Shown here piece after piece: positions 10,691-22,869 of a stretch of DNA of 64,000 nt. Under the pieces are notes generated by a model. It ran no database searches, was not told the DNA's origin, and worked only from the letters and a program-made list of their open reading frames with translations. Source of the DNA: Notamacropus eugenii (lineage: Eukaryota > Chordata > Mammalia > Diprotodontia > Macropodidae); NCBI RefSeq assembly GCF_028372415.1, contig NC_092876.1:220521528-220585527 (forward strand), in the 5' to 3' direction. Both the position numbers and the translations under genes were made by a program. Each line of letters opens with the position of its first letter. The stretch's first letter is position 1.

Positions 10691-11820
10691 CAGTTGATAT
10701 ATTCTGGGTTTTAAAATATTGTGACTATACTTGCTACCATATTGCTATTCCTTGGTTTTTACAAAGGTCTTGTGAGATGTCACCACAGCTTATATGGCAA
10801 AGAGAAACTCAGAAAAGATTTCAGTGAATTCTGACAAATTCTGAAAAGGAAACCCAGAATCCTGATGGATCAGCGTTAATGTTGCTGGCTTTGTCTGTAA
10901 AATTCACTATTAGCCTAGAATTTAACAGAATAGAAGCAGTACTAATCAAGAGTTAAAAAATCTGGGAACATAATTAAGCTGAAGAACAATTAACTGCTCC
11001 CCTCATGGCACATTTTAATTACCAAAAAGTACAAAAATATTGCTTCTTAAAAGTTTCCTTTATCTCACAGGAGAAGCTTTTGACAGCATGTCACATGTAA
11101 GGAAGGAGGTGTAATAAGTGCCAAACAAAATTTACATTGGAGAATAAGATGGTTCTCTTTCTCAGCACAGACCAGAGATTTCAAGGGAGAAATGAGAAGA
11201 AAGAATTCTCATTAAGATACAGAAAACTTATTTATCAAAAACATGACCAGAATTTGTAAAAATGACATAAAGTTCTCTTGAGTAAATCCAAATTAATGAG
11301 GAAATGATTCCCATGGTACAGCAGTGGTGGACTAGCAGGAAGAAAAATGTGAGGGGTCTGGGTCATTTTCATTCCTCTAGAGGATGGCAGTGAAAGGACT
11401 TTGAATGTATTACTGAGAGTATTACTGAATGTATTACTGAAATGATTCTTGGCTAGACTTTCATTTCTTCTTTAGCAACATCATAAAGGTATAACTTCTG
11501 CCAAGAATTGTTCCTCTGTAGTCTGACCCTAAAGAAACCAAGAACGAAACTCCTGGTAAAAGCATCCGTTTCATTCTTTTGTCACTTGCTGCACAGTATT
11601 ATAAGGGAAATTTTATCTTAAAGATCATTTTTAAGACTTTCCACTACAGCAGTAAATTACCATAATAGATTTCCCAAATGTATGGTAGAGATAACACCCT
11701 ATAAAGGCCATACATTATCTCATATCCATTATGGCACTGAAATCTTGACATTTTTCTGAAACATCAAGGTATAGAATTGGGTAATTAAAAAAGAGAAGCA
11801 TACAACCAGGACAATTTTTC
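10691..11820. other. Intergenic, nothing recognised
   Basis: AT-rich, no gene or clear repeat. The partial repeat 'gtattactgagagtattactgaatgtattactga' at about 11408-11440 is a short local triplication. Confidence 0.5.
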
Positions 11821-11828
11821 TTTATTCA

Positions 11829-11912
11829 AGAGAATGACAACTCCTTGAAGGCAAAAACTGTTTGCTTTTTGTGCCTCCATATCCCCCTCCTCCCAGCACA
11901 TGATAGAGGCTT
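11829..11912 (+). repeat. L2 LINE 3' tail
   Basis: 'aactccttgaaggcaaaaactgtttgctttttgtgcctccatatcc ... cagcacatgatagaggcttaatc' is an L2 tail. Confidence 0.65.
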
Positions 11913-11921
11913 AATCCAAAC

Positions 11922-12000
11922 TCCTTAAAAGCAATTACCATGTGCCAGTCACTGTGCTGAGAGCTGGAAGTGGCCCCTGCCCTCAAGGACCACCCATTGG
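11922..12000 (+). repeat. MAR1-type interspersed repeat fragment
   Basis: 'aattaccatgtgccagtcactgtgctgagagctgg ... ccctgccctcaaggacc' matches the common 'caggcactgtgctaagc' repeat seen repeatedly in this window (13195, 15785, 31200, 49130, 60975). The family name is from memory. Confidence 0.7.
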
Positions 12001-12007
12001 AACTCAT

Positions 12008-12034
12008 TGTACTTTGGTTTGGTTTGGTTTGGGG
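12008..12034. repeat. (TTTGG)n then G run
   Basis: Short pentanucleotide repeat 'ttggtttggtttggtttgg' followed by seven further Gs. Confidence 0.85.
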
Positions 12035-12194
12035 GGGAAACTTATCTTAGGAAGAGAAAAAGTTCGTGAGAAAACTTCTCTTTGACTTTCACAAATGATG
12101 AATCTAACAGTTTTTGCTCACTTTGAAAATGATCACCTGAAATAGGCCCTGTAACTCGGCAATTCCCATCTCCAGTGAGCTGTGTAGAGTTATA

Positions 12195-12290
12195 TAGCAT
12201 ACATGTAATATGTATATATAGTACGTATATACATATATATGGTATTTACTACATATATACTGTATATAGACATATAATGTGTACATTGAT
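12195..12290. repeat. AT-rich (TATA/TACATA)n tract
   Basis: Imperfect alternating TA/TACATA sequence, likely an unstable AT-rich microsatellite. Confidence 0.85.
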
Positions 12291-12299
12291 TTCATAATG

Positions 12300-13190
12300 T
12301 CTAGAAATTGTCTGATAATTCATATATATTACAACTCTTTTCTATAAAATGAAGTCAGAGAGAAGTACTCTAACAGTTATTATCCATGTGACTGAAACAG
12401 GTGGGCCATTGGCTCAGCAGACTATTTGGATAGTTTTCTTTACGGTGTAGTAATGTAATGCATGCACTTTTGCTGATGTGACTGAATGGTAGTGCTTTTA
12501 TAAAAGAGAAACACCTGGTAACCTATTTTTATTTTACTTTTTACTTTTCATCACATGCATTAACCAAAACCAAATGTGAAGATGGATGTGTATAGTAAAA
12601 AACCTATTAACCAAACTTGACGTGAAAGCTCTCATTTGTTCCCATTCTGACTACTTCTGTGTGGGTTTATTGGGAATAACGTTTATTTCTGCTTTTGTTT
12701 TCTAATTTAGGCTGGAAGGGATCTTAGAAGTCACTTATTTTACAAATGAGGAAATTGAAATACCACTTACCTCACAGGGCTATTGTGAAGAAAGTCCTTT
12801 GTTAAAGCACTAAATGAAAGTGAGTTGTCTTTATTATCTGGATTGGTTGTTCCTGCTGACTTGAGTTCAGTATCTTCCCTATTTTATCTGCATAGATCAT
12901 GTTTGAATAGATACCTTGTTGAAGGTGGTTGTAAGGACTGTTAGTTATAAAAGAAATCTAGTTCTTCACCCAGAACTGGGGCAAATTTGACTTAATTGCT
13001 TCTCACAAAGGAAGTGTTTCTTGGTAAAAGTTGAGGTGATGGCATGTGTTTGATTTTGCATGCTCATTTCAACTTAAAGTAGTAATCATATTTCCAGCCC
13101 TTCAGTGGGCACTAGGATAAGGGGTGAAGTGATTGGGATTGGGAAGATCTGTAAAGAGAGAAATAGGTTTTGGGAACAGTATGATGTAGA
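12300..13190. other. Intergenic; one weak MIR-like patch
   Basis: Only a MIR-like patch at about 12708-12850 ('gctggaagggatcttagaagtcac', 'ttacaaatgaggaaattgaaa', 'cctcacagggctattgtgaag') is recognisable. No gene signal. Confidence 0.5.
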
Positions 13191-13194
13191 GGTA

Positions 13195-13380
13195 AATCAA
13201 TAGGCATTTATTAATCACTTACTACATATCAGGCAGTATGAACGAATGAATCGTTTATTTGGCATTTACTATGAGCAAAACACTTAAGTTTTGGGGAGAA
13301 AGGAGAGCAACATGCCCTCCTTTCAAGGAGCTCACAATCTAATAGGGAGACAACATACAGAAGATTCAGCTGCACGCCAG
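13195..13380 (+). repeat. MAR1-type interspersed repeat
   Basis: 'caataggcatttattaatcacttactacatatcaggcagt', 'aaggagctcacaatctaatagggagacaacatacag'. Confidence 0.75.
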
Positions 13381-13984
13381 ATAGAAAAGTCCCATGATCC
13401 TTAGGGTGCGGTGACAGAGCAAATGGTAAAGCCTTCTTAACGTCATTTCTGCTGATAAAATCATTTCAGTTTCTAATGCTGAACCATTTGACAGTGCCAA
13501 AGACTTCAGGGATATCTCCGCAGATGCAGCCTGCAACCCTGCTCTGCACCTTCCTTTTTTCCCCTAAGCTGATATCTTTTCTTCCATGCATTTACAGATA
13601 CTCTCACTTCTTGAGAAGTTTTTTGTAACTTTTAAACAGTTAAGTAAACAACTGGTAGTGACCTCATCTGACATTTCATATCTGTATCACCCCCACAGGC
13701 AGACCTATTTTAAAAAAAATTTACAGAAATCTATTTTCTCCCCCTCCAAGAAAAGAAAAACAAGTGTCTTGTAACAATTCCCACAGTGACAGTATATGAA
13801 AACCTAGATGTCTCATTCTGCACTCATCTCTATAAATAAAGATGACGTGTTTCCTCGGTGGTCTGCTGGAGTCATGAATGGTCACCCCATTTGTCATAGC
13901 TTTCATCCTGCTTCTGCTTAGTTCCTTCCTAAGTAGTTTATAGAAGTTCTCAAATTTGTTCATTTTATAGTATCGATGTTATTG
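13381..13984. other. Intergenic, nothing recognised
   Basis: No gene or repeat signal beyond short A/T runs. The open frames at 13586 (+) and 13721 (-) lack protein features. Confidence 0.45.
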
Positions 13985-15590
13985 TCTAAATTATCCTCCT
14001 GATTCTGCTGCTTCACTGTGTAGCGTTTCATTTAAACCTTTTCACGTCTTCCTGAAGTCATTTCTTCAGCATCCCTTACAGCACAAAAGTATTCCATCAT
14101 ATTCATATAACCACAGCCTATTCAGGCAATTGTTGGGCATCCTCTTAGCTCCTTTTTTTTTTTTTTTTTTTTTTGGCCACCACAGAAAAAGCTGCCCTGT
14201 ATATGCGTTGTTGTTCAGCTTTGTCTCACTGTTTGTGATCTCATTGACGGTTTTCTTGACAAAGACACTGGAGTAGTTTGGCATTCCTTCTCCAGCTCAT
14301 TTTACAGATGAGCAAACAGACAAACAGAGTTAAGTGATTTGTCCAGGGTCACACAGCTGGTAAGTGTCTAAAGCCAGATTTGAACTCAGAAACCTCGTGA
14401 TTCCAAGCCCAGGAGTGCTCTGTCCATGGCACTGCCTAGCTGCCCTGAGCCACACACATCCGCTCAGCCACCCACCCCCTTTCCTCTTGCTTTAATCTCT
14501 TTTTGATGTAAGCTTAACTGGCTGCTTACTTTGGTAACTTGTAATTGCTTTCCACGTGGGGAAAGTCTATTCTCAGGTCCACCAACAATGTGTCAGTATG
14601 CCTGTTTTCCCACTGCCTCTCTAACATTTACAACTGTCCTTGTTTTGTCATTTTTTTTCTTCTCTGGGTGTGAGGTAGAATTTCAGAATTGTTAATTTGC
14701 ATTTTTCCAATTAATTGTGATTTGGAACATATTTTCATATGGAGATAGATAGCCTGGATTCCTTCCCTAGAGAACTATCTGTTCTTGTCCTTAGACCATT
14801 TATCAATTGGATAAATAGCCCTTTTTCTTGTAAATTTGATTTGTTCCTTATTTATCTTTTCCAGCTATTTTTTTTTTTTTTTACAAATAACAAGTCCTTA
14901 TCCTAGTAGCTGCAATCTTTGTATTTATCAAATACTGTAATATACTACTAGATACATTTACTTCAGTATATTGAGTATCTAACTTGTTCCACTGATCAAT
15001 CTATTTTTCAACCAATATCAAATAAATGGTTTTTAATCATTACAACTTTGTAATCTAGTCTGAGATCTGGTACTTAGGCCCCATTTATTCCCATTTCTTT
15101 TTATTATTTCTCTTGAAATTCTTGATCATTTTTCCTCTATATGAATTTTGTTAGTACTTTTTCTATGAAGTTCTCCTTTGGTAGTTTGGCATGGTATTGA
15201 ATAAATAAATTAACTTAAATAGCATTGTCATTTTATTATATTGACTTGAGCATGAGCAATTAATAGTTTTCCAGTTATGTCTGTCTACTTTTAGAAAATT
15301 ATATATAGTTGTATTTATATAGTTCTGTGTCTCTTGTTAGAAGATAGACTCCCAAAAATTTTAACATTCTGTAGCAATTTTTAATGGAATTTCTCTTCAT
15401 GTTTCTTCTTGCTGGATTTTATTGATATTATATACAAATGTTGGTGATTTATGGATTAATTTTATATCCTGGTTTGCTGAAATTGATTGTTCTACTTGGT
15501 TTTAATAGACTCTTTAAGTATTTTAAGTACACCATCATGTCATGTGAAAGAAATGACAATTTTGTTTCTTCTTTACCTATATTTACCTAA
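13985..15590 (-). repeat. Old L1 LINE fragment (ORF2 C-terminus), minus strand
   Basis: Colinear with the 3' half of L1 ORF2 read in reverse: 'agcacaaaagtattccatcatattcatataaccaca', 'cctctctaacatttacaact', 'gaccatttatcaattggataaatag', 'aagttctcctttggtagtttggcatggtattgaataa', 'atcctggtttgctgaaattgattg', 'aagtacaccatcatgtcatgtg'. Every frame is broken by stops and shifts, so it is inactive. A SINE interrupts it at 14208-14440, and a T run (14153-14174) lies inside. Confidence 0.85.
14208..14440 (-). repeat. CORE-SINE inserted in the L1
   Basis: Reverse-oriented SINE: 'tttgtctcactgtttgtgatctc', 'cagctcattttacagatgagcaaac', 'gtccagggtcacacagctggtaagtgtctaaagcc', head 'ggcactgcctagctgccc'. Being inserted in the L1, it is the younger of the two. 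Confidence 0.85.
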
Positions 15591-15784
15591 GGATGATGAC
15601 TGAAGGCACTTGTTTGGAAACATTGCCATCCCCAAGACTCTTAGGTTAATAGTTCTGGTTTTGGAGGTGGTCTGAGCTGCCCAGTGCCGTCTCTCCTCGG
15701 ATATGTCTTGTTGCTTCAGTTAGTCTGGCTTCTTTGCCTGACGAGTGGCAAAGTGGTAGTTGGTAAAGCTGGCGGATGCCCTGC
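15591..15784. other. Intergenic, unassigned
   Basis: Slightly more CpG than its surroundings ('cagtgccgtctctcctcgg', 'gcctgacgagtgg', 'gctggcggatgcc'). No gene recognised. Confidence 0.4.
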
Positions 15785-16000
15785 TATGCTGTGAGCCAGG
15801 GGTACAGAGAAAGGCAAAAAGTCCCTGCCCTTAAGGAACTTAAAATCTGATGGAAGGAGACAACATGCAGACAACTATGTACAAATATGTATGTGTGTGC
15901 ATGTATATATGTATGTATATGTAGAGATGTATGGAAAGAATAATACACATACATACATAAACACACATATAAATATATATGCTCACACATATATGGGTCC
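15785..16000 (+). repeat. MAR1-type repeat with TG/TA-rich tail
   Basis: 'gtacagagaaaggcaaaaagtccctgcccttaaggaac' and 'gagacaacatgcagacaa' mark the repeat up to about 15885. It expands into an irregular (TGTATG)n/(CATA)n tract, the usual position for microsatellite growth in this family. Confidence 0.75.
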
Positions 16001-16639
16001 TGTATATGGCATACATGGAAAGAAAGTAACAACTGTTTGGGGCAGAATTCTTTGGTTTGGCGTTTAAAAGGAGAGGATTCTTATGGGAGGAGGTGGAATT
16101 AGTAGTTTCCTGTGCCCCTGCACTGTCATTAGTTTCTTGGATCATGCTGCTTGCAGTGACTTTCCCCACCTACACAGCAGGTGTTCTTTACAACCCCTTC
16201 CTACTTGGACCACCAGTCTGAGAAAATTGAAGATGCTGATTCTTTTCAAAACAATATGAGCAGCTACTAAAATGAGCCTTCATTGCACCTTAAAATAATA
16301 TTGTTAATTTTAGATAATTTAGAACTCTTTTTAAAAATTAAGCATGATTCCTCCTAGGGAAAGTCCCATATTTGTGTATTTCAGGCATGTATAATAAAAA
16401 TTATAATATTATTTTCTTGTTCAGAGATACTGGGAGAAATTAATAACAGGCACATTTTAATATAATAATCATGGAAAAATAATATACTTTTGATTGCACC
16501 CTACTCTAATATAATATATTTTTAGTCTTTTCTCTCCTCAAAATAATTTCACATGTGAACTAACCTGTCAGAAAAGTGAAGAAAATCTACCCACTCCAAA
16601 TCAGTAAAATTCCCAGCTATAAACTTTCAGCTTTCATCT
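16001..16639. other. Intergenic, nothing recognised
   Basis: AT-rich with no gene signal. Confidence 0.45.
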
Positions 16640-16830
16640 ACAACTGATTTCAGCTTTTGGAATAACCTCTTACATGGCCTCCCTGCTTCCAGTCTTCAAT
16701 CCACCCTGAACTCAGGTGCCAAAAAAAAAAACAAAAAAAAAAAACTTCCTAGGGCACAGTACTTATCATTGTCATACCCTTTGTACAATGTCTTGCCACT
16801 AGTAGATGCTTAATAAATTTCATGGATTAA
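16640..16830 (+). repeat. L2 LINE 3' region
   Basis: 'aataacctcttacatggcctccctgcttccagtcttcaatcc' resembles the end of the L2 ORF; after an A-rich interruption (16719-16743), 'cttgccactagtagatgcttaataaatttcatgg' resembles the L2 tail. Confidence 0.55.
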
Positions 16831-17191
16831 ATTCAATAGAGACAAACAAGGATTAAAAGTTGAAGACCTAGGGATGGAGTCTTCTAGAAGACTCAGTGAC
16901 CAAGACCAGACAGACTACTAAAGAAACGATCTAGAATATGGAATAGCTAGAAAAAGAGCCAGAAAAGGGAAACTCAGCAAAGGGTGTAAGAGGAAAGGGT
17001 GGAAGAAAAGCAATTCCTAGGAGCAATTCCATTTGTCTGTGTACATGTATCCTCTCCTTCCAGCTTTCCAAGTTCCCCCAAATCCCCCATGAAAGTTCTT
17101 TATGGATAGAGCAGTGCCATTTTTGGATCGCAATCCCTCCCTAGTGACTCACAGAACCTTATACATAATAAATGCATCATTACTGTTAGAT
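16831..17191. other. Intergenic, nothing recognised
   Basis: No gene or repeat signal. It ends at the left target duplication of the next element. Confidence 0.45.
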
Positions 17192-17202
17192 GAAGAAATA
17201 TT

Positions 17203-20200
17203 TGAGTTTTTTGCCTTTTTTTACTTTTTTTGTTATTTTATTTTTTTTCTTGTTACATGTAAAAACAATTTTTAACATTAGTTTTTAAAACTTTTGAATT
17301 CCAAATTTTTTCCCTTCTCCCTACCCCGCCTCATTGAGAAAGCAAGCAATTCAACATAGGTTATACATGTGTAGTCTTGGATCTTGTATTGCTGAGAATA
17401 GCTAAGTCGTTCACAGATAATCATCTTAAAATATTGTACATTTCACTTTGCATCAGCCCTTGCAAGTCTTTCCAGGTTTTTCTGAGAGCATCCTGCCCAT
17501 CATCGAAATCACATACCACAACTTGTTCAGTTGTTCCTCAGTTAATAGGCTTCCCCTCAACTTCAAATTCTTTACCCTCAGAGAAGAGCTGCCATAAATA
17601 TTTTTGCACAGACAGGTTCTTTTCATTTTTGTTTTTTTATCTCTTTTGGGATACAGAGCTAGTATTGCTAGTTCATATTTTTATAGCCTTTAAGCCTAGT
17701 TCTAAATTGTTTGACAGAGTGGTTGAATCAGTTCATAACTCCACCAACAGGGCATTAAAGTCTCATTTTTCCCACATCTCTTCCAGCATTTGTTATTTAC
17801 CTTTTCTGACCTATCTGCCAATCTAATAGGTGTGAGATAGTACCCCCAAATTGTTTTAATTTGCGTTTATCCAGTCAGTAGTGAATTAGAGTATTTTTTC
17901 ATATAGTTAAAGATAGCTTTGATTACTTCACCTGAAAACTGATCATATCTTTTGATTATTTGTCAGTTGGGGAGTGGTTCTTATTTTTATAAATTTGACT
18001 TCTCTATGTGTTTGGGAGACAAGATCTTTATCAGAGAACTTGCTTCAAAATTTATTTCACAGTTACTATTGCTAACTTTATTTCCCTCCATCCTATCCCA
18101 CCTCCCATTTATTCTATTTCCCTTTCACCATGTCCTTCCTCAAAAGTATTTTGCTTCTCACTATCCCCTCCCCTAATCTGCCCTCTCTCCTATCACACAC
18201 TCCCATTCCCACCCCTTCTCTTTTCCCCTTCCCCTCCTATTTTCTTATAGAATAAGATAGATTTCTGTATCCAATTGAGTATGTATGTTATTCCTTCTTT
18301 GAGCTAGTTCTAATAAGAGTAAGGTTCACTAACTTATCCTCACCTTTCCCTTCTTCCCCTCCACTGTAAAAGCTTTTTCTTGCCTCTTTTATGTGAGATA
18401 ACTTACCCCACTCTACCTCTCCCTTTCTCTTTCTCCCAGTACGTTTCTCTCTCATCCTTTAATTTTATTTTTTAGTTATCATCCCTTCATATTCAAATCA
18501 CACCTGTGCCTTCTGTCTATATAATCTCCTTCTAACTACCTTAATAATGAGAAATATCTTATGAGTTACAAATATCATCTTCCCATGCAGAAATGTAAAC
18601 AGGTTAAAATTATTAAGTCTCTTATGATTTCTCTTTCCTATTTACCTTTTTATGCTTCTCTTGAGTCTTGTATTTGAAAGTCAAATTTTCTATTCAGCTC
18701 TGGTCTTTTCATCAAGAATGCTTCACAGACCTCTATGTCCTTGAATGTCCATTTTTTCCCCTGAAGGATTATACTCAGTTTTGCTGGATAGGTGGTTCAT
18801 GATTGTAATCCTACCTCCAGAATAGCATATTCTAAGCCCTCTGATCCTTTAATGTAGAAGTTGCTAAATCTTGTGTTATCTTTATTGTGGCACCACAATA
18901 CTTGAATTGTTTCTTTCTGGTAGCTTGAAATGTTTTCTCCTTGACCTGGGAACTCTGGAATTAGACTATAATATTCCTGGCAGTTTTCATTTTGGGATCT
19001 CTTTCAGGAGGTGACCGATGGATTCTTTCAATTTCTGTTTTGCCCTCTGGTTCTAGAATATCAGGGCAGTTTTCCTTGATAATTTCTAGAAAGACGATGT
19101 GTAGATTCTGTTTTTGATCATGGCTTTCAGGAAGTCCAATTTTTTTAAAATTATCTCTTCTGGATCTTATTTCACATTGTCTCATACTTTTTCATTCTTT
19201 TAGTTTTGTTTTATTGTTTCTTGATATCTTATAATGCCATTAGCTTCCATTTGCTCCATTCTAATTTTTAAGGAATTATTACCTTCAGTGAGCTTTTGGA
19301 CCTCTTTTACCATTTGGCATAGTCTGTTCTTTAAGATGTTATTTTCTTCAGTATTTTTTGTATCTCCTTTACCAAGCTGTTGACTCTTTTTTCATGATTT
19401 TCTTGTATCTCTCATTTCTCTTCCCAACTTTTCCTCCACCTCTCTTACGTGATTTTCAGAATCCTTTTTGAGCTCTTCTTTGGCCTACGACCAATTCATA
19501 TTTTTCTTGGAGGCTTTGGATATATGAGCTTTGATTTTATTGTCTTCTGAGTGTGTGTTTTGATATTCCTTGTAACCATAGTAATTTTCAGTAGTCAGAG
19601 GTTTTTTTCTGTTGTTTGCTCATTTTCCCAGCCTATTAGTTGACTTTTAACTCCTTGTTAAAATAGGGCTCTGCTTCCAGGATGGAGGGTGTACTGTCCC
19701 AAACTTCAGGGGGTTTATGCAGCTGTTTTCAGAGATACTTCTAGGGATCTCTAAGTTTTCAGTTCTTCGAAGGTGGTATGATCTAAGGAGAGGTGTTTAC
19801 TACTCTCCTGGGCTGTGCTCTGATCTGTGAGTGACCACAAGCACTCTTTTCTGCCCTGGAACTGTGAGGAGGGTCCCCTCCCCACTGTGGCTGCAAGCTA
19901 TGCTGTGCTAGTGCTTCTCGATGCCCTGGGACTGCTGCCCAGCACTGCAATCTGGACCTGAGTATGGGCAAAGCAACAGTCTTGCCTCAGTGCTAGTAAA
20001 AGGACCTCTGTAATCTCCTTCTGACCAGTTGTTAGACCCCCTTACCATAATGGGTTGAGAGCTTTGGAAGCAGTTGCTGTAGCTGCCACTACTGATTCAA
20101 TCACTCCCAAGGCCTTCTCCTGGTTTGCCGAGGCCTGGGCTATGCTGGTGTGGCCTGTGCTGGACTGTGTTCCTCTCTCACTCAAGGGCAACCAGACCTT

Positions 20201-20370
20201 TCTTGCTGAACTTCTAAGTTGTCTTGGGCTGGAAATTTGTGTCACTGTCTTTTTGTGGGTTCTGCTACTCTGTGATTTGTTTACATTCATTTTTTAAAGG
20301 CATTTGGAAGGGTTTAGGGAAGAGCTCAGGCAAGGTCCTGCCTTTCCTCTGCCATCTTGGCTCCACCTCT
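17203..20370 (-). mobile_element. Full-length half-L1 (HAL1-like) retrotransposon, 3.17 kb
   Basis: Exact 11-bp direct repeats GAAGAAATATT flank it at 17192-17202 and 20371-20381. On the minus strand it starts 'aggtggagccaagatggcag', the canonical L1 5' start, and ends in an A-rich tail (T-rich 17207-17252 on plus). Order on the minus strand: 5' UTR, ORF1 relic (19623 to 18650), a purine-rich spacer (about 18650-18060), a short remnant matching the C-terminal part of L1 ORF2 (about 18055-17430), then 3' UTR. The endonuclease and reverse-transcriptase core are absent, although both ends and the target duplication are intact. It was therefore inserted without ORF2 and must have used L1 enzymes in trans. 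Confidence 0.85.
18650..19623 (-). pseudogene. L1 ORF1p relic in half-L1
   Basis: The longest intact piece (18961-19185) contains RSRRDNFKKIGLPESHDQKQ and IERIHRSPPERDPK, the conserved RNA-recognition-motif region of L1 ORF1p, an RNA-binding chaperone. The N-terminal coiled-coil part is broken by stops ('MSKQQKKTSDY' then stop). It is more decayed than the copy at 34555-35664, so this insertion is older or diverged faster. Confidence 0.8.
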
Positions 20371-20381
20371 GAAGAAATATT

Positions 20382-21583
20382 GGTTGAGTCAGATCCAAGG
20401 AAGAAGCACCAGCACAGTTACTGATGGAGGTAGCTACACAACAGTTTTGTTCAAAAGTCTAAGAGAGTGAATTTGGGGCCCCAAAGAACAGATCTCCTTA
20501 TATCTCCTTATATATATACCTATATATAGTCTAGAGACTAAAGGAGGAGGAGGAGCAAGGGCAAAAAACATTGATTTTGGACAGACTGTATGGCAGAAGA
20601 ACAGACCAATTAGAAGACTGATGCCAATTGTTCTGTCTCAGTCTGCACAAGGATCTGAGAATGGGGGAAAGGCTAACGGCCAACGGCACAGCACTGTTTA
20701 TGTTCTGAGAGGAACTCAGGATGCAGACCTCCTGATAAAGAGCTGATGAACTCAAGGGGCATAATAAGACATATTTTTTTGATATAGTGAGTGAATTTCT
20801 TTTGTTTGACTGTGAATATTTGCTGCAAAGATTTTGGTTAGGGTTTTTGTTTGTTTTTACACCAGTAGGGTGGGAGTAGGAGAGAAAAAAGATTTATTTA
20901 ATTAATTTAGAAAGAAAGTGGGGGACCACAAGTATAGGTGTACATGCAATATCAGATTTTTCTAATATGTTAGTTTTGTGAAACATTTTTTTTCTTTCTG
21001 CCTCTTAAAAATCCTTTCTTACAAAGCTTTCTTGGAGGAAGCAGGGGAATAAAGTTTACTTTAAAAAAAATAATCATGCCTGGAAGGGGCTGTGTAATGT
21101 TTCATACTTCTTCCAGGCTAAGTGAGCACCATGAGCCTGTTGTTATAATTGTTCTCAGTTACATGTACATAAATAAATAGATCTTTCAAATGCTTTCATG
21201 CTAGTAAAATAATACCTAATAATACTGCTGCGTTTGCTGGAGAACTCAGGATGAGAGAAAAGGATGTTGTTCAAGAAAAGGAGGAAGTCAGGCAAGATTG
21301 GTATCCAAAAGTGTGGTATTGATGGGGTAATTTTCTTCCTTCTAACCTTTTGGTGCTACACAGAGAACCTAATTCTCTATTAATCCAGGGAGCAGAGAAC
21401 CTGGCTGGGGCAGCTTTTAGCCTATACCATCATTTTCCTGTTTTGTGGCAGCTTCTTTTGGCTTGCCCTTATAGCAGAACCTGTAAGAATCTAAATGTAC
21501 ACATTGTTTGATATTTTATTTTAAAATTTCTGTCATACTGGATATCAGATCAGAACACAATAGTTTCTGTTTTCTTCAGTCAC
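20382..21583. other. Intergenic, nothing recognised
   Basis: A short TATATA tract lies near 20498-20528. No gene-like signal. Confidence 0.45.
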
Positions 21584-21860
21584 AGCTGAAGAGGCAGCTA
21601 AGTGAAGCAGTGGGAAAAATGCTGGACCTGGTGTCAGAAAGACCTGAGTTCAAATCTAGCCTCAGGTGTTACCTAACTATATGTCTCTGGACAAGTTATT
21701 TAACCTTTGTCTGCCTCAATTTCCACACCTGTAAAATGAGCGTAATAATAAGACCTATTATACATAGTTGTTGTGAGGGTCAAATGAGATCATATTTGTA
21801 AAGAGCTTAGCACTGTGCCTGGCACAGAGTAGGCACTTAATAGATGTTTGTTTCCTTCCT
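21584..21860 (+). repeat. tRNA-derived SINE with MIR-like tail
   Basis: 'gaggcagctaagtgaagcagtggga', 'ctggtgtcagaaagacctgagttcaaatc', 'gtaaaatgagcgtaataataagacc', 'ttgttgtgagggtcaaatgagatc', 'cctggcacagagtaggcacttaatagatg'. Complete-looking. Confidence 0.85.
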
Positions 21861-22589
21861 CCTCCCACCATCCTAAAAAGTAAAATACTGGCTGTCATTT
21901 TAGAGAGTTGATTGGTTGTGCCATAGAACACTGAAGGACAGAGGATGAAATACATGCAGTAGAGAGATGGAGGAACACAGGTGCAGCCTGTTACCAGTGC
22001 CGCCAGTTGCAGTTGCTATGTCAGTATGAGGAGAGATATATCAGGAAATGACTGGTGTAAAATTCAAAATGCATCAGTAAAATTTAAAAAAAAACATACA
22101 TTCAGCTTGTTCTGGAGATAAAAACAATACTCTCAAAAGTAGTTGATCAGAAGTAAGTATTAAGAATGATTCTGCTCTCCAATTTCTGTTCATAAATAAG
22201 AATAATATATAATTTTTTTTTGCCGGGGGCAGGGTGGGAATCTTTAAAAATTGGGATAGAGTTTCAAAGTCCCATATGAACTGAAATTACTGTGAAAATT
22301 CTATTAAGTTTGTTTGGTCATTTGGAATTTTGTCTCTTGAGAAGTAATCAGAACTTACTACTATTTTTACTAATTTAATAATAATATCTGACATTTGAAG
22401 GGCAGGGTGGTATAGTTGGTAAATGGCTGGCCTAGCTCCCTGAAACTATAAGCTACTGACAAGATGATGATGTAAATTGTTAGAGGGAGTTTCTCCATTG
22501 GGAGTGCCCTACAGCAATGAATTTATGAGTTAGGACCACCTTCCTTCCCTCTAAAAAGATCAATGCCATTTTATGTGTATGTCTACATT
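21861..22589. other. Intergenic, nothing recognised
   Basis: No gene. A SINE-head-like patch ('gggcagggtggtatagttggtaaatgg') at about 22402-22430 is the only hint of a repeat. Confidence 0.45.
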
Positions 22590-22800
22590 ATATATTATAA
22601 TGCTCTGAGATTTGTAAGGTTTGCATATTGTATTTCAGTTGACCCGCATAATAACCCCATGAAGCAGGTACTGCAGGTATTATTCATATTTTACAGATGA
22701 GGAAATGTTCCGAGATGTTGAGGAATTTGCCCATTGTCACATAACTAGTAAAGCTGACAGAGTTTGAATCAATGTCTCAATGACCAAGTCTAGCCAAAAC
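22590..22800 (-). repeat. MIR-type SINE, reverse orientation
   Basis: 'aataaccccatgaagcaggtactgcaggtattattcatattttacagatgaggaaatg' then 'ttgcccattgtcacataactagtaa'. Confidence 0.8.
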
Positions 22801-22869
22801 CACATTGCCTTTCTACATTACAGTAAATTAATACCTAAGAGAAGTTTTAGAGTGAAAATTTGTTTCAAA

